Below, in pieces: positions 63,736 to 64,000 of a stretch of DNA of 64,000 nucleotides (positions within the stretch are counted from its first letter, which is position 1; each line of letters begins with the position of its first letter). The DNA is from Gigantopelta aegis (Eukaryota > Mollusca > Gastropoda > Neomphalida > Peltospiridae), in contig NC_054708.1 in the NCBI RefSeq assembly GCF_016097555.1, positions 26,861,572 through 26,925,571 of the forward strand. The letters are read 5' to 3'. The position numbers and the translations under genes are program-made. Below the pieces are notes generated by a model, which was not told where the DNA came from, ran no database searches, and saw only the letters and a program-made list of their open reading frames with translations.

Positions 63736-64000
63736 TTGTGAAAATTATATGTGTCGTACGGAATATGATTGACACTAGTCGTATAGTTAAAAGTTATATT
63801 ATGTTTGTGTTACAAATCTCGTGAGATGTGAGATTTTGGTTTGTCATTCCATTCTTCACAGTGTGCTGGTTGAAACAGTTAAAATTATATGTGCCATACT
63901 GAATATGGTTGACACTAGTCGTATAGTTAACAGTTATATTATGTTTGTGTTACAAATCTAGCGAGATGTGAGATTTTGGTTTGACATTCACTTCCATTCT
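63736..64000. repeat. Direct duplication with 140-bp period
   Basis: AAAATTATATGTG at 63,741 and 63,881 begins two ~110-120 base copies, which share GTTGACACTAGTCGTATAG and AGATGTGAGATTTTGGTTTG. It lies directly after the exon 9 donor, probably in the next intron. Confidence 0.9.

Overview
The window looks like nuclear DNA of a mollusc, most likely a gastropod. The evidence is an arthropod/lophotrochozoan-style multi-copy neuropeptide precursor with GxLxL-amide peptides, an intron-rich gene with GT-AG introns, dense microsatellites, and several tRNA-headed SINE families of a type I associate with mollusc genomes. Two host genes are supported. About two thirds of the window is repeats, and no retroviral, LTR or LINE coding sequence was recognised.

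Layout. 0.8-3.4 kb: foldback elements, a 130-bp tandem repeat, then a degenerate repeat in the 3' region of the first gene. 3.4-4.5 kb (minus strand): the neuropeptide precursor, with a 90-bp tandem repeat at its 5' edge that copies the exon's own acceptor and start-codon region. 4.8-23 kb: gene-free, with SINEs (families A, B, C, D), inverted-repeat elements, a hAT-like pair, and long AT, CA and TACACA microsatellites. 23.3-42.6 kb: a diverged array of a roughly 0.5-0.7 kb monomer in two alternating types, at least 13 copies. It has been broken by later insertions: a 3.86-kb Academ-like DNA transposon with ~650-bp inverted repeats and a 3-bp duplication (25,054-28,911), a Harbinger-like element with a MADF-domain fragment (39,913-41,676), two Mutator-like non-autonomous copies with 9-bp duplications, SINEs and several MITEs. 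43.3-45.2 kb: an interstitial telomere-like tract inside a foldback, and a 1.3-kb hAT-like element inside a SINE.

45.7-63.7 kb (plus strand): a nine-exon gene whose reading frame joins cleanly across eight introns (1,216 codons to the last visible donor). The product is a low-complexity, Ser/Pro/basic-rich protein with a KEN box, a short predicted coiled coil and an internal 15-residue repeat. I could not assign it to a family; a centrosomal or cytoskeletal role is only a guess. Its introns hold hAT-like MITEs with 8-bp duplications, a pogo-like element, minisatellites (24, 27, 66 and ~190 bp) and an 11-copy 151-bp satellite.

The two genes show no functional link. What ties the window together is its insertion history: target duplications allow many insertions to be ordered (array first, then SINE into array, then Mutator-like element into SINE).
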